A stretch of DNA of 64,000 nt, from NCBI RefSeq assembly GCF_047663525.1, contig NC_092589.1, positions 82,558,001 to 82,622,000 of the forward strand, written 5' to 3'. The notes beneath the pieces were generated by a model that worked only from the letters and a program-made list of their open reading frames with translations, did no database searches and was not told the DNA's origin. Shown here piece after piece: positions 35,556 through 44,907 of the stretch. Position 1 is the first letter of the stretch; each line of letters starts with the position of its first letter. The DNA is from Anas platyrhynchos. Lineage: Eukaryota; Chordata; Aves; Anseriformes; Anatidae. Both the position numbers and the translations under genes were made by a program.

Positions 35556-38500
35556 CAAAATCAATAGAAGTGTTCAACATATACTGGTTCTCAGCAGCTT
35601 GCTGATGAGAAATTTGGGGGGAGAAGTTGAGTTCTGTTCATTGTTGCTGACTGGCAGCTGGTGCCTTCAAGTGTCACAGCACAAAGTAGAGTATAATGAT
35701 CATTGATTTTCTCTAAATTTCATCAGCCACATGGCTAATGTATGATAATTGTGATCCTGCAAACTCTGTGGCTTGGGGTCAGCTTCTGTGGGAAGGAGTT
35801 GTTCTGTGGAGAAAATGAACAGTAAAATTTTCATGGCTGTTCTGTAAACTTTCTCCGGGTTGGGCCAAGACTTATGTCTAACTGTTTTGAAGTCCTCTCA
35901 GCCATTTAATTGAAATTTTCCTTTAGAACTAATAGAATCACAGAATTATGCAATTATTTATATCAGTTTTTAAGTTGATAATGAGACCAACTGGTCAAAC
36001 ATGGTCAAAGCAGGGAGAACTTTAGAGTGGCTTTCTGAGGGTTGTGCCTCAGTGGGTTTTAAACATCTGCAAGGTAATAGGGGCTCCACAACCTCTCTGT
36101 GCTACATATTCAAATGTTTGACTGCCCTCATCATGAAAAAGTTGCCTTTTACTTGCTTGGAAAGAATCCTTTGATGCAGCTTTGGATTTTGTGGAACCCC
36201 CCTACACCTTGTGCTCCAGCACTCAGCCACCTTGACAACCCCTTCATTCCCCATTTCTGCCACCAAATATATCAAATAACTCCTTAAGATTTTCACTTAC
36301 AGTCTTCAAACATTTCTAGACTTTTGCTTCAAATCACACTTGTCGTTTTTTTGCCATTGTCACTCCAAGACAGCTTGAGGTATCTGCATTTCCCCATTCC
36401 TCTAAATTCAGCCATTTTACGCATAGCTATTTCCTGAATTATTCTCATGAGTTAGCAATACTTTGATCTTTGATATGTGATGCTCAGAAAAGTATCATAT
36501 TTTCCTGTAGTTTTACCAATATAGAGTAAAAAAGACGATGTGTTTCCCTGAATCAGGATGCCATGTTGTTTTGTTGTTGTTGCCCTGCTGTATCATATGA
36601 TAAGATCATTTTCACTCGCTGTTATTAGAAAACTTTTTTGTGGTATTGCTTCACATTAAAGACCACTTTCTGTTTGTTAATCTGTTGTCTGCTGTTCTCT
36701 GGATCTATTAATCCTTTTTCTTTTTTTTTTTTTTTTTCCCCTCCAAGCTAAAACCACACTACATTGTGTTTTTTCTTTCCCTAAGATGCTTACACTGATG
36801 AAGATCTGATGCTGTATTGGAAAAATGGGAATGAATCTCTGAAAACGGATGAGAAGATTTCTTTGTCTCAGTTTTTGATACAAAAATTCCACACCACATC
36901 AAGACTGGCTTTCTACAGTAGCACAGGTATTGGACTTTTCTGATTTGCTGCTGTTGCTAAAGCTACTGCTAATGCTATGCTGACTGCTAGTGAGAGGGCT
37001 CTTGTCCAACTCCTTCTTGCACTTGTCTCCTGTAGGATTGTGTGACACTGAAATGCAGCCTCCACTGTCTGGACAACTCATGTTTTGAAGGATCTGTGTG
37101 CCTTTTCTCTACCCTCTAGAAACAAAAGATCAAAAGGAAGATCTTGCCTAGCTGCACCTGCCATTTGGGCTGTTCTCACTGATTCTGCCTTTCCTCCTTT
37201 CTCACAGGTTGGTACAATCGCCTCTACATCAACTTCACCTTGCGCCGACACATCTTCTTCTTCTTGCTCCAGACCTACTTCCCCGCCACTCTGATGGTCA
37301 TGTTGTCCTGGGTGTCCTTCTGGATCGACCGCCGAGCAGTTCCTGCCAGAGTGTCTTTGGGTAAGAGCAATCCCAACTGTGTGAGAATCTTTGAATGTGA
37401 AAGTTTTGGCAGGAAAGGGAACTGTTAAAGTTTTTGGGGAAGCAACTGTCTCTTATCTGATGATTAATATCTTGCAAAACTTGCAGTTTGTCCGTCATTG
37501 CCAAGCAATCCTCTATATTTAGTTCAGGACAGAGAGAGCTGTGGTTTAAAAAAGAAAAGTGGGCAGAGAAGAGAGGTTTCATAATTCATACGTCAGTGAA
37601 CCAAGATTTTATCCCATTGCCCAGTCCTGTAGTGCTGAGACGCGTGCTGCTGTCAGTGAGGGTCATGTTTTACAGTTTAAGCACCTGAACAGAGGTTAAG
37701 GCTTCTGTTACAGCTTTCATCAGTGCCTAGAGTTGGATACAGAGCAGGATCCTGCCCAGGTGTGTGTCTTCTCAACCAAGTGTGCCCTGTGTTGAGGATC
37801 CAGGGGTTCTGGAGTGGGGATGTCTCTCATTTGAAGGAGTGGGAAGGAGAAGGCTTGAAAATCCTGCACACACCACTTTGCATCTTTGGACATCTGAAGA
37901 CCCATCAGGAGGAGCTTTGTCTGTGCCAGAGCTGGAGGAAATGCTTTCATCTGAGAATAGAAATAAATGATTTGTTTATTACTCCGTACAAAGATCAGAG
38001 AAAGAAAAATCTCTGAATTTTGATATATAAGGTTTCCAATACTAAAAGCATAAAACAGTATTTTAGCCCCACACTTTGTCTCAATTAGAAAGCTGTGCGC
38101 TGCAGCAAACATATGAGAAGAGGCAGCCAAAAATCTACTCCACTGAAAGAAGTCTGTTCAGTGGATATAAAAAAAAAAGAAAAGGAAGAAATAAAAGAGA
38201 AAATGATGATAAAATGAACAACACTAACTGTATTTGCAGAGGTCACTACTTTGAAAAGGTTGAAGTAGCTGTCAATGCTTTGTGGCTACATTTCTCTACT
38301 TAAGTGGCTTTGACAATTTGTAAATATTTTTGTCTCCATGACTACTCAAAGTAAGCATATACTATTTTGCAGGGTTTTATCTGTATCTATTTAAATATAT
38401 ATACACACACACATATATATATATATTTACATACAAATAGCTACACATGCACACATCTATATAGGTAGCATGGGGTGGTTTTCAAAACTTTTTAATTCCC

Positions 38501-41156
38501 ACTGCTCAAACTGCAAAGTATTACAGGTAAAAACATCATGCCATTCTTCTGCACTCTTTAATATAAAACCTTTCTACCACACAATTAAAAGTATTTATTT
38601 TATCTTCATTGCATACCTGTTATAGTGCCTGTGACTTAGATCAAATCCTCTTTTGCTGTGACCAGAGGTCAGGTTGCTTTCTGAGTTTCCTTGAAACTCA
38701 GCCCTTCATATGCACAAAGTGCAGGTGGTAAAGCAGTTTTGCATCACCAGAAGAGATACTTATCAACAAATACTTCACATCTATTATCTGCCAGAACATT
38801 CTGTAGAGCATAATTCTATTTTTTCTTGAGGCAAAAGCCCTATGGACTGGATCAGCTAGTAACATTTATTTCTCTTGGTTCTTTCCAGGGATCACCACCG
38901 TGCTGACCATGTCCACAATCATCACGGGGGTGAACGCCTCCATGCCCCGTGTTTCCTACATCAAGGCAGTGGACATTTACCTGTGGGTCAGTTTTGTGTT
39001 TGTCTTCCTCTCGGTGCTGGAATACGCGGCCGTGAATTACCTGACCACTGTGCAAGAGCGGAAGGAGAGGAAACTCCGGGAAAAGGTGAGGAAAACTGAT
39101 CTTGTTTAGCCATTTATTTATTTATTCATTTATATTTAAAGCTGACCTGGTCTTTCTGTTGCATTCAGTAGGTGTATTGGCAGCGTTGTTCTGTGAGACC
39201 AAGCATACTCTAACAGCCAAGTTTATGCTCACAATTTTTAAAGTGCCCAGCTAATTCCCAAACCAAACACAGGAGTGTTTTGGAGCTTGTTGGCCTGGAT
39301 AAAATTGAGGCCAGAGACCTTTCTGACACTTCAGTAGTGTTGTCAGTTAAGCTCCCATGCCTAGGGACACTCTTTGGCAGTATTTAATTTATTGATGTAG
39401 ACAGAGACTAAAATTGCTGCAGGGTGAAATTATGCAGCGTCCTTCTGTGTGTATGTGTTTGTGGAGACAGGTATGATTTAAGACTGTGTGGAGGTGGCCT
39501 TCTAGTACATCAGGCTCCCTTGTCCACGTGGGTGACTGTCAGCACACAGCACATTAAACCAAAGGAACTGCAACAAGGGAACTGGGGGCTAAAAGTACAT
39601 CTGCAGAATGTACTTCTTTCTCTGTTAGGTCCTGCAACAATTAGCCTGCTGCCTTTAACTGCTTTCCCTTCCACCCACCATCTCCCAGATCTGTCATCAG
39701 TTGATGATAAAGTGTCTAACATAATTCTTTCCTTTTTTTTTGGTTTGGTTTGGTTGGTTGTTTTTTTCTTTTTTCTTTATTTATTTATTTTGTTTGAGAG
39801 AGGAGGATAAAAGAGATATGATTTATCTTTGAAGAGAGATAAAACTAAGCTTATCTCTTTATGCAACAAAAAACCCCTCAAGTTGCATGTACACCTGCTT
39901 TGCATAAAGTATGTCTTAAAACCCAGTTATTCAACTGTACACATGAAGTGCTCCAAAAAGTTCCCAGAGTGATAGGACTAACATGTTAGAGCAAACGGGC
40001 TACAAACTTGTCACATTTTCTTTCTTAACACCATCTGCTGCTATCAAAGCATTTGGTTATGACTGTAACACAGAAAACAGTTCATAAATCATTTTCCAGG
40101 CTTTCAGTAAGCAACACGAGCTGTTGGTTAAATTGAGGAGCAAGTCTTCAGTGTGGAGTTTTCCAACAGCATCCTGAATATACTGTATTTGTGTGTATAT
40201 ATCCTTTACTACATTAGTTGAACTTATATAAACAATTCCTTGAATAATCCAACCATCAAAGCTGGCAGAAGAGGGAACTGGGGGCAAAGTGTTACTGGGT
40301 GAGGAAAGCACAGAGCAATCTGTGGGGAGTCAGAGGCAGCAACACCTCACAGAAAGGAGGTTTTGGAATCCATTTTTATTTCATATAAATATATAATCCA
40401 TGTTGCTGAGAAAGAAAACATACAGATTTTATCTGTGAGAGTATAGTATTTGCTATTCAAAATTCTACCTGTATTCACTGTGGGATGCACTTTGGCGCTG
40501 CTGAAATCAATGTGAGTTTTGACATTGACTTAAACAGAGCTGGGATTTTACACTGGACTTCTAACTGAATCTTACCCTCATTTAAAACCAGTTTTACACA
40601 GGAAATGCATTTATCTGTGAAACAGAACTTGGCTCTTTTTCCATAATATGTACTGAATAACCCACTGACACAGATAAAACTGTATCTCGCCTTTGAATGT
40701 TTGTAAGCACAAAGAATGCAAAACAAGGAATCTCAAGATAGCAAGGCTGAACAGAACTAGCTGAGAAAACTCTTAAAAGAAAGACACCATTTCTGTTGTT
40801 AACATGCTCTTCCAGTGTTCAGCTGTGTTTCTTGTTTGTGTTCCTAGTTTCCATGTACATGTGGAATACCTCATTCAAAAACTATGATGCTGGATGGAAA
40901 CTACAGTGAATCTGATGCCAACAGCCTGGCAGGATATACAAGAAGCCAGATGGTCCCAGAGGAAGAAAAACAAGAAAAGATGGTTGTGCACTTAGCCATG
41001 AGCAACGCATCTAATTCATCAAGGAAGAGAGGCCTGAAGGGCCATGTGGGCTTACGCATCATCCAGAACACTCACGCAATTGATAAATACTCCAGATTAA
41101 TATTTCCAGGCACCTATATATTTTTTAATTTGATATATTGGTCTGTCTTTAGCTAG
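18291..41156 (+). CDS. GABRR2: GABA-A receptor rho-2 subunit, complete, nine coding exons
   Basis: This Cys-loop subunit forms GABA-gated chloride channels in the plasma membrane, best known from retina. Exons are 18291-18403, 22375-22481, 30186-30253, 32858-33081, 35209-35291, 36786-36926, 37208-37360, 38889-39085 and 40848-41156. They total 1395 nt, or 464 residues plus stop (human 465). A hydrophobic signal peptide covers residues 1-20. The extracellular domain has the Cys loop from Cys178 to Cys192. M1 is about 260-285, M2 about 289-310, M3 about 321-348, a variable cytoplasmic loop lies in exon 9, and M4 ends in YWSVFS. The M2 2' position is serine (VSLGITTV), as in rho-2 and unlike rho-1, which has proline. 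All introns are GT-AG and all phases agree. It lies tandem to GABRR1 downstream. Confidence 0.97.
18404..22374 (+). other. GABRR2: GABRR2 intron 1
   Basis: A 4-kb intron containing an ancient amniote repeat remnant (about 19431-19490) and a 23-base T-run at 19217-19239. No other gene is recognised. Small frames here are not conserved protein. Confidence 0.8.
19431..19490 (+). repeat. Ancient amniote interspersed repeat remnant
   Basis: The phrases GGGCCTGATCCTG and GAAGTTTTGCCAATGATTTC followed by AACAGAATCT resemble a very old repeat common in turtles and crocodilians, whose core is like GGGAGTTTTGCCATTGACTT. I recognise the motif but cannot name the family with certainty. A related copy lies at 40490-40556. 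Confidence 0.5.
22375..22481 (+). CDS. GABRR2: GABRR2 coding exon 2
   Basis: The exon follows CTCTTGCAG. It encodes [20 protein letters not shown] and [17 protein letters not shown] (both end codons split with the neighbours), the N-terminal extracellular region. The donor is GTGAGA. Confidence 0.95.
22970..23096 (+). repeat. CR1 LINE 3' end fragment
   Basis: The + strand reads [24 protein letters not shown], where intact CR1 has a tail with GCAACCTGCTC..., then CCCCAGAGGTCCCTTCCAAC. It ends without preserved 8-mer units. The element is short and clearly 5'-truncated. Confidence 0.85.
24590..24621. repeat. Palindromic (CA)n/(GT)n microsatellite
   Basis: A CA run abuts a GT run so that CATAACACACAC pairs with GTGTGTGTTATG. 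It could form a hairpin and is likely to be length-variable. Confidence 0.85.
25736..26092 (-). repeat. CR1 LINE 3' end fragment, reverse orientation
   Basis: The + strand starts with ATCACAGAATCACAGAATGG and continues with the reverse complement of the CR1 3' UTR. On the - strand the ORF2 end is readable: [20 protein letters not shown], then [17 protein letters not shown]. The element is truncated at its 5' end near 26092, after CTGAACAACCCCAGCTCCCT. Confidence 0.93.
26827..26853. repeat. Poly(A) tract, 27 bases
   Basis: An uninterrupted A-run in GABRR2 intron 2. No retrocopy is recognisable next to it. Confidence 0.9.
27684..28068 (-). repeat. CR1 LINE 3' end, reverse orientation, with three ATCACAGA units
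   Basis: Three exact ATCACAGA units (27684-27707) mark the 3' terminus on the - strand. The - strand keeps an intact ORF2 C-terminal frame: [40 protein letters not shown] and [11 protein letters not shown]. The good preservation suggests one of the younger insertions here. It breaks off at 28068 after TCCAGGCTGAACAG. Confidence 0.95.
30186..30253 (+). CDS. GABRR2: GABRR2 coding exon 3
   Basis: A 68-bp exon encoding [20 protein letters not shown] and then DM, one of the most invariant stretches of rho subunits. The acceptor is TCCTACAG and the donor is GTACGT. Confidence 0.96.
30254..32857 (+). other. GABRR2: GABRR2 intron 3
   Basis: Unique-looking intronic sequence of 2.6 kb. I see no recognisable repeat or embedded gene. 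Confidence 0.8.
32858..33081 (+). CDS. GABRR2: GABRR2 coding exon 4
   Basis: The exon encodes [20 protein letters not shown] through [17 protein letters not shown] to PDGHVLYSM, the ligand-binding beta sandwich. It carries the WVPDxFF motif shared by all GABA-A family subunits. The acceptor is CTGAAG and the donor is GTAAGG. Confidence 0.97.
33082..35208 (+). other. GABRR2: GABRR2 intron 4
   Basis: Intron with a (TTTG)n stretch near 33459-33478 and a short TTTA repeat near 33840-33863. Nothing else is recognised. Confidence 0.8.
35209..35291 (+). CDS. GABRR2: GABRR2 coding exon 5 (Cys loop)
   Basis: This exon has the 83-bp length typical of this receptor family. It encodes [20 protein letters not shown] and TCSLELES, containing both cysteines of the signature loop with 13 residues between them. 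The acceptor is CTCCTAG and the donor is GTACGT. Confidence 0.97.
35292..36785 (+). other. GABRR2: GABRR2 intron 5
   Basis: Intron with an A-rich (CAAAA/CAAA)n stretch at about 35519-35563, an old reverse-orientation CR1 fragment from about 35930, and a T-run near 36720-36737 that feeds the polypyrimidine tract before exon 6. Confidence 0.78.
35930..36260 (-). repeat. Old CR1 LINE fragment, reverse orientation
   Basis: The + strand begins AGAATCACAGAATTA and later shows decayed CR1 landmarks: GGGGCTCCACAACCTCTCTG, then TGTTTGACTGCCCTCATCAT and GAAAAAGTTGCC. Many differences from consensus point to an old copy. Related sequence may extend to about 36660 but is too decayed to bound. Confidence 0.72.
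36786..36926 (+). CDS. GABRR2: GABRR2 coding exon 6
   Basis: The exon encodes [20 protein letters not shown], then [20 protein letters not shown] and LAFYSST. The YAYT and FYSSTGWYNR blocks contribute to the agonist-binding site in rho receptors. A T-rich tract precedes the acceptor CCCTAAG. The donor is GTATTG. Confidence 0.96.
37208..37360 (+). CDS. GABRR2: GABRR2 coding exon 7 (M1 and start of M2)
   Basis: The exon encodes [21 protein letters not shown]1 ([20 protein letters not shown]) and [11 protein letters not shown], which enters M2. The serine before LG is the 2' pore residue that separates rho-2 from rho-1. The acceptor is CTCACAG and the donor is GTAAGA. Confidence 0.97.
37361..38888 (+). 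other. GABRR2: GABRR2 intron 7
   Basis: Intron containing a mixed (TA)n/(CA)n microsatellite at about 38391-38428. No transposon or gene is recognised. Intron 6 (36927-37207) is only 281 bp and also featureless. Confidence 0.8.
38391..38428. repeat. Mixed (TA)n(CA)n(TA)n microsatellite
   Basis: A compound dinucleotide repeat with ATATATAC, ACACACAC and ATATATAT blocks in GABRR2 intron 7. Confidence 0.85.
38889..39085 (+). CDS. GABRR2: GABRR2 coding exon 8 (M2 and M3)
   Basis: The exon encodes [21 protein letters not shown]3 ([20 protein letters not shown]) and the start of the cytoplasmic loop, [20 protein letters not shown]. The acceptor is TTTCCAG and the donor is GTGAGG. Confidence 0.97.
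39086..40847 (+). other. GABRR2: GABRR2 intron 8
   Basis: Intron with a T-rich GGTTT/TTTA stretch at about 39730-39792 and an ancient repeat remnant at about 40490-40556. Otherwise unique. Confidence 0.8.
40490..40556 (+). repeat. Ancient amniote interspersed repeat remnant
   Basis: CTGAAATCAATGTGAGTTTT, GACATTGACTTAAACAGAGC and TGGGATTTTACAC follow the same old pattern as the copy at 19431-19490. The pattern is familiar from reptile genomes, but the family name is uncertain. It lies in GABRR2 intron 8. Confidence 0.55.
40848..41156 (+). CDS. GABRR2: GABRR2 last coding exon (M3-M4 loop and M4)
   Basis: The exon encodes the variable cytoplasmic loop ([20 protein letters not shown] through a charged [12 protein letters not shown] stretch), then the conserved [15 protein letters not shown] and M4 ending [11 protein letters not shown] before a TAG stop. 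The acceptor is TTCCTAG. Confidence 0.96.
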   Translation, partial: FPCTCGIPHSKTMMLDGNYSESDANSLAGYTRSQMVPEEEKQEKMVVHLAMSNASNSSRKRGLKGHVGLRIIQNTHAIDKYSRLIFPGTYIFFNLIYWSVFS

Positions 41157-42709
41157 GCACGACTGCACAGCAATGACTGAAGCAAAAGACATTTACAAAA
41201 CTCTCTTGGTTGGTTCTTTTTTAAGTTCAGTTTGGATGCAAAGCCAGAAATCTGAACATTTTACAGCTGTTTTGGCAGGTAAAGTGAAGGACACGTGCCA
41301 GTGGGCAACTTCATGCACATCATGGAGAAGCCTGCTGTGCCAGTTGCTTTCCAACCCACTCCCCAGCTCCCGTTTGCTTTGTGATACATTGCTGTTTCTC
41401 ATACTTGAAAATATATGCTCACTGTTTGCTCAAAAGGTGCTGTATGTATCTTTGGGGCTGGCAACACTGGAGCTGCCTGCTGTGCAATGGACAACCAGAG
41501 AGTGCGTTGAAACAGGCTGTCCTGGGGAATTTGACATATGCAACTTGCAAAGAGCGGCCTGGGCAGTCCATCTCCTGAAAGGGGTCTGAATGAGGTCTCT
41601 CCTTTCAAAAATCTCTCTTTGACCAACGACTTTTATTTGGCTTATGAATACCATGTTTCTTTCCATTGACTTATGAGCCAAACATCCATTTAGGGTCGAA
41701 ATTGTGTTCTCTCTGGACAGGACCTACTTCGATACCAGCAAGACTGTTGGTTGTTGAGGATCCACAGGGCTGGTTACAGAGTGCAGGTGGTATGTTTGAG
41801 TGAGTGGATAAAACAGAACAATGAATTCATAGCCCATGAATTCACAGCAGATGGCTCCCAGGGTATGTGCATAATGAAAACAGGGAGGTTTAGGCATGTG
41901 TTTCCATATAAGCTAAGTGTAGCACGTGATACGTAGCACCTCACCTCTAAAATGAGAAGGAAAACTTGTGAGGAGCATGCACAGTCACTGCATGGGAATG
42001 GGCATCATCTCTGGGACCATCATTTTCTTCAGAAGTAGAAAACATTGTTGAGAGAAGCACAGGTAACTATCAAAGATTTTCCTCACCCCTGTGAGGAAAG
42101 CACAGCCCACAGAGAAACAGTATATCCCGACATGCCTCTCCAAATCAACACATTGCCCTTCTGATTAGGGATTTTGGATCAAGTGGGAGAGATGCCTGTC
42201 AGAACTTCTTTCCACAGAAATATAGACATGTCAGAGACTGAAGTGGCAAGAATAATACTGTGGGATTCAGTGAAACCCTGTCTGGCCTCTGGCTACAAGG
42301 TCAATGTAAGTCCTTTGAAGCTGTTGGAAAGCATTGTAAAAAATTACAGAGCTTGGCATTTCATTTTCCATCCAGTGATATCTGCCCTTCCTTTGCTAAC
42401 AGCACGGACAACAAAACCCAAATGTTTCTACACAATAGCAGCAAGACAATGATGGACTAATTTGCATGCCTTTTATTTAAAAAAAAAACACCATGGCTTT
42501 TTGGCTGTGGAGGAGATTATATTCATCAAAGCATTTGGTTGCCAAGCTGAAATTCAGCAGGATGGGCAAAGCCTGAAGTATGAAGATCTGGGACTGAAGT
42601 TAGAAAGCAATTCAATGATAAGATTCAATTACACATCTGACTAGGGTTGGGCCAGGAAGATTCATCTAAATCACATTAATACAGGAGAAACAAACAAGCA
42701 AATAATAAA
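41157..42709 (+). other. GABRR2: Probable GABRR2 3' UTR
   Basis: The first canonical AATAAA I can find after the TAG stop is at 42704-42709, which would give a 3' UTR of about 1.55 kb. A non-canonical earlier signal cannot be excluded. Confidence 0.45.
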
Positions 42710-43337
42710 ACTGTAACTCTTTGTTGGTGTGTGAATTTTCCTGCTTACTGTCGCCGTAAATCTTACATCTTAAATCTGAAGAGATGTAGAAGTGGGCTGG
42801 GAATTGTCAACTCCGGGCTGTCAAAAACACCCAGAATTTTCCTTGTGCCTCAGATATTGCTGCCTAAGTCACACCGATGGTCACGCTGGTATACTGGAAA
42901 CAAAATTGATCAGAGGAATTAAATTAAGAACGGTGTACCCCCTTCATCAGCCATGTTAATAACTGTCATTTACGGAGTCCTGTGTGGTCATGGAAGTAAG
43001 AAAACACAGCCCTGAAATCACTACAGAAGGGAAGCGATGGGAGGACAGTGTCTGAGAGGAAGCCTTGTCCTCTCCCCCAGCCTGACATTCCTCTCTTGGA
43101 GCCATCAGCATTTACCACACCCTACTGGACAGTTCTGTCATCAACAAGTGGGGATAACCACATTGAAGAGGCAAAAACTATTAAAAAAAGAGAGCCTAGT
43201 CAACTTTTGAGATGTTAAAGCAGGATGTGTCCCAGCACTGTGATGGGGCAGGGGAGCAGGGCAGGCAGGGGCCTTTGCCGGGGCCATGCGCTGCAGGAGG
43301 CCGGCAGGCCTGCACCACCAGGCCCGGTGCTGCCATT

Positions 43338-43455
43338 CAACTTCCCGGTGCCTCGGCTTCTCCATCTGGAAGATGGGGGGCAATGACATTTACCTACCTC
43401 AGGAGGGGCTGAACGGCTTAGCTAGCATGTGTGTGGAGCACAGTAATGGTTCCTG
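43338..43455 (+). repeat. MIR-like SINE, 3' core portion
   Basis: CCTCGGCTTCTCCATCTGGA, AGATGGGGGGCAATGACATT and TACCTACCTCAGGAGGGGCT follow the MIR consensus order (CCTCAGTTTCCCCATCTGTA, AAATGGGGATAATAATA, CCTACCTCACAGGG). A weaker match continues through GGAGCACAGTAATGG. MIR-type CORE-SINEs are ancient and occur as scattered relics in birds. Confidence 0.7.
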
Positions 43456-44142
43456 AACCTTGCTGTTACTGTACACGCCTGTGTACGTGACTGACAGATT
43501 GGTGTGTGGTGAAACATCCACATCTGTTTCTACCAGACACAATTATACAGCCTGCAACGTCATCAAGAGGAGTATTTTTCCATTAAAGGAAAAAAAAAAA
43601 TCTCTATCGTGGGCACTGCTTATAATTATTACTCATTAAAACAACAGATGAAAAATATAGTTGTGAATAAAACCAAGGCATTTGCTTCAGGCAGCTTATG
43701 AAATGTGTTTTTCTGCTTATTAGGAGGAAAATGGCTAGGCACGAAGCTAGAGCAAATATTAAAGTATGATATTGAGAATGTATTTCACTTTTCATCTCTC
43801 CCGGTTTCCAAGAGACTTCACGGGCAGTAATGTACAATCACAAGATCCATCCAACCAATATTTTGAAAAATAGTGCCTGAAGCCAGGCTCTGACCACTGT
43901 TGGATGGATGCAACCCAGTTCTGTGATGCACTGAGCATCTGGACAATTAACCTACTGAAGGACAGGATTTTCAGAAGTGTACAAGGGATTTGGGCAAATA
44001 AAGCCCATGAGTACACCATCTCTGAGTAACCTGGTCCAACCACAAGGAGACAAAATGTCGGCTCCAATCATTCTGCGTCTGCCTGCATTATATTCTTACT
44101 ACTGTCTAATCAGATAATGTCTTTGAATAAAAACCAACAACT

Positions 44143-44190
44143 ATATATATACACACATATATATGTACACATATGTATAATGTATATACG
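44143..44190. repeat. TA/CA-rich simple repeat
   Basis: Alternating purine-pyrimidine sequence made of ATATATAT, ACACACAT and GTATATAC blocks. Confidence 0.8.
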
Positions 44191-44871
44191 GGTAGCATAT
44201 AACAAAGGAAGACACTGGGATGTGTACCTGTGTCAAAGAGTGTACATATGTGAAATTGTAACATATAGTATGTAAATTAACACTTATTATGCCCAAGAAA
44301 ATTTACAGATTATGCTGATTTGAAGAAAGTCTTTTATTGACAGCCAAGGGCCATGAAACGAGGCATTCGCAAGTTATTCCATAAATAAAAGTTATGGGTT
44401 CTCTCACGTTTTCCTTCTGAAAAAGGACATGTTGAGAAAGCTTGTGAGGAATGCTGGTGCTAAACCTGTTGTACAAGGGGTACAAACCACTGTGCTGATC
44501 ACTGTAATCAAACCTGTTAATAAAACAGAAAATGGAAAGGATGGGAATGAGTTCGCTTAATGGTGTGAGCTTTAAAGTGTGATTTAAATTCTGTTTGGAG
44601 ATCTGCTAGCTACAAGTTAATGCCCAGTGGTAGAGGATTTGAATAAACACCTCATTTGTAATTGATTTTAAATAAAAAGCATTTCAAAAGGTGGAAGAAA
44701 TTCAGTGGAAGCATTCAAGTACTTTGAAATACGCAAAGCTCCTTGGAAAAACTGAGCCATTAATTACAGCTATAAGCTACAGAGACCTTTTGTGAAAACT
44801 GCAGCCCACAGCTGAAGAAATGTTAATAATTACTTTAAATTTCAGGGCACGTTTTTCAGGGCAGGTAGATT

Positions 44872-44907
44872 TCTCCATTTGACTATAATATCTCCATTTG
44901 ACTATAA
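44872..44907. repeat. Short tandem duplication
   Basis: TCTCCATTTGACTATAA occurs at 44872-44888 and exactly again at 44891-44907, separated by TA. Confidence 0.9.
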
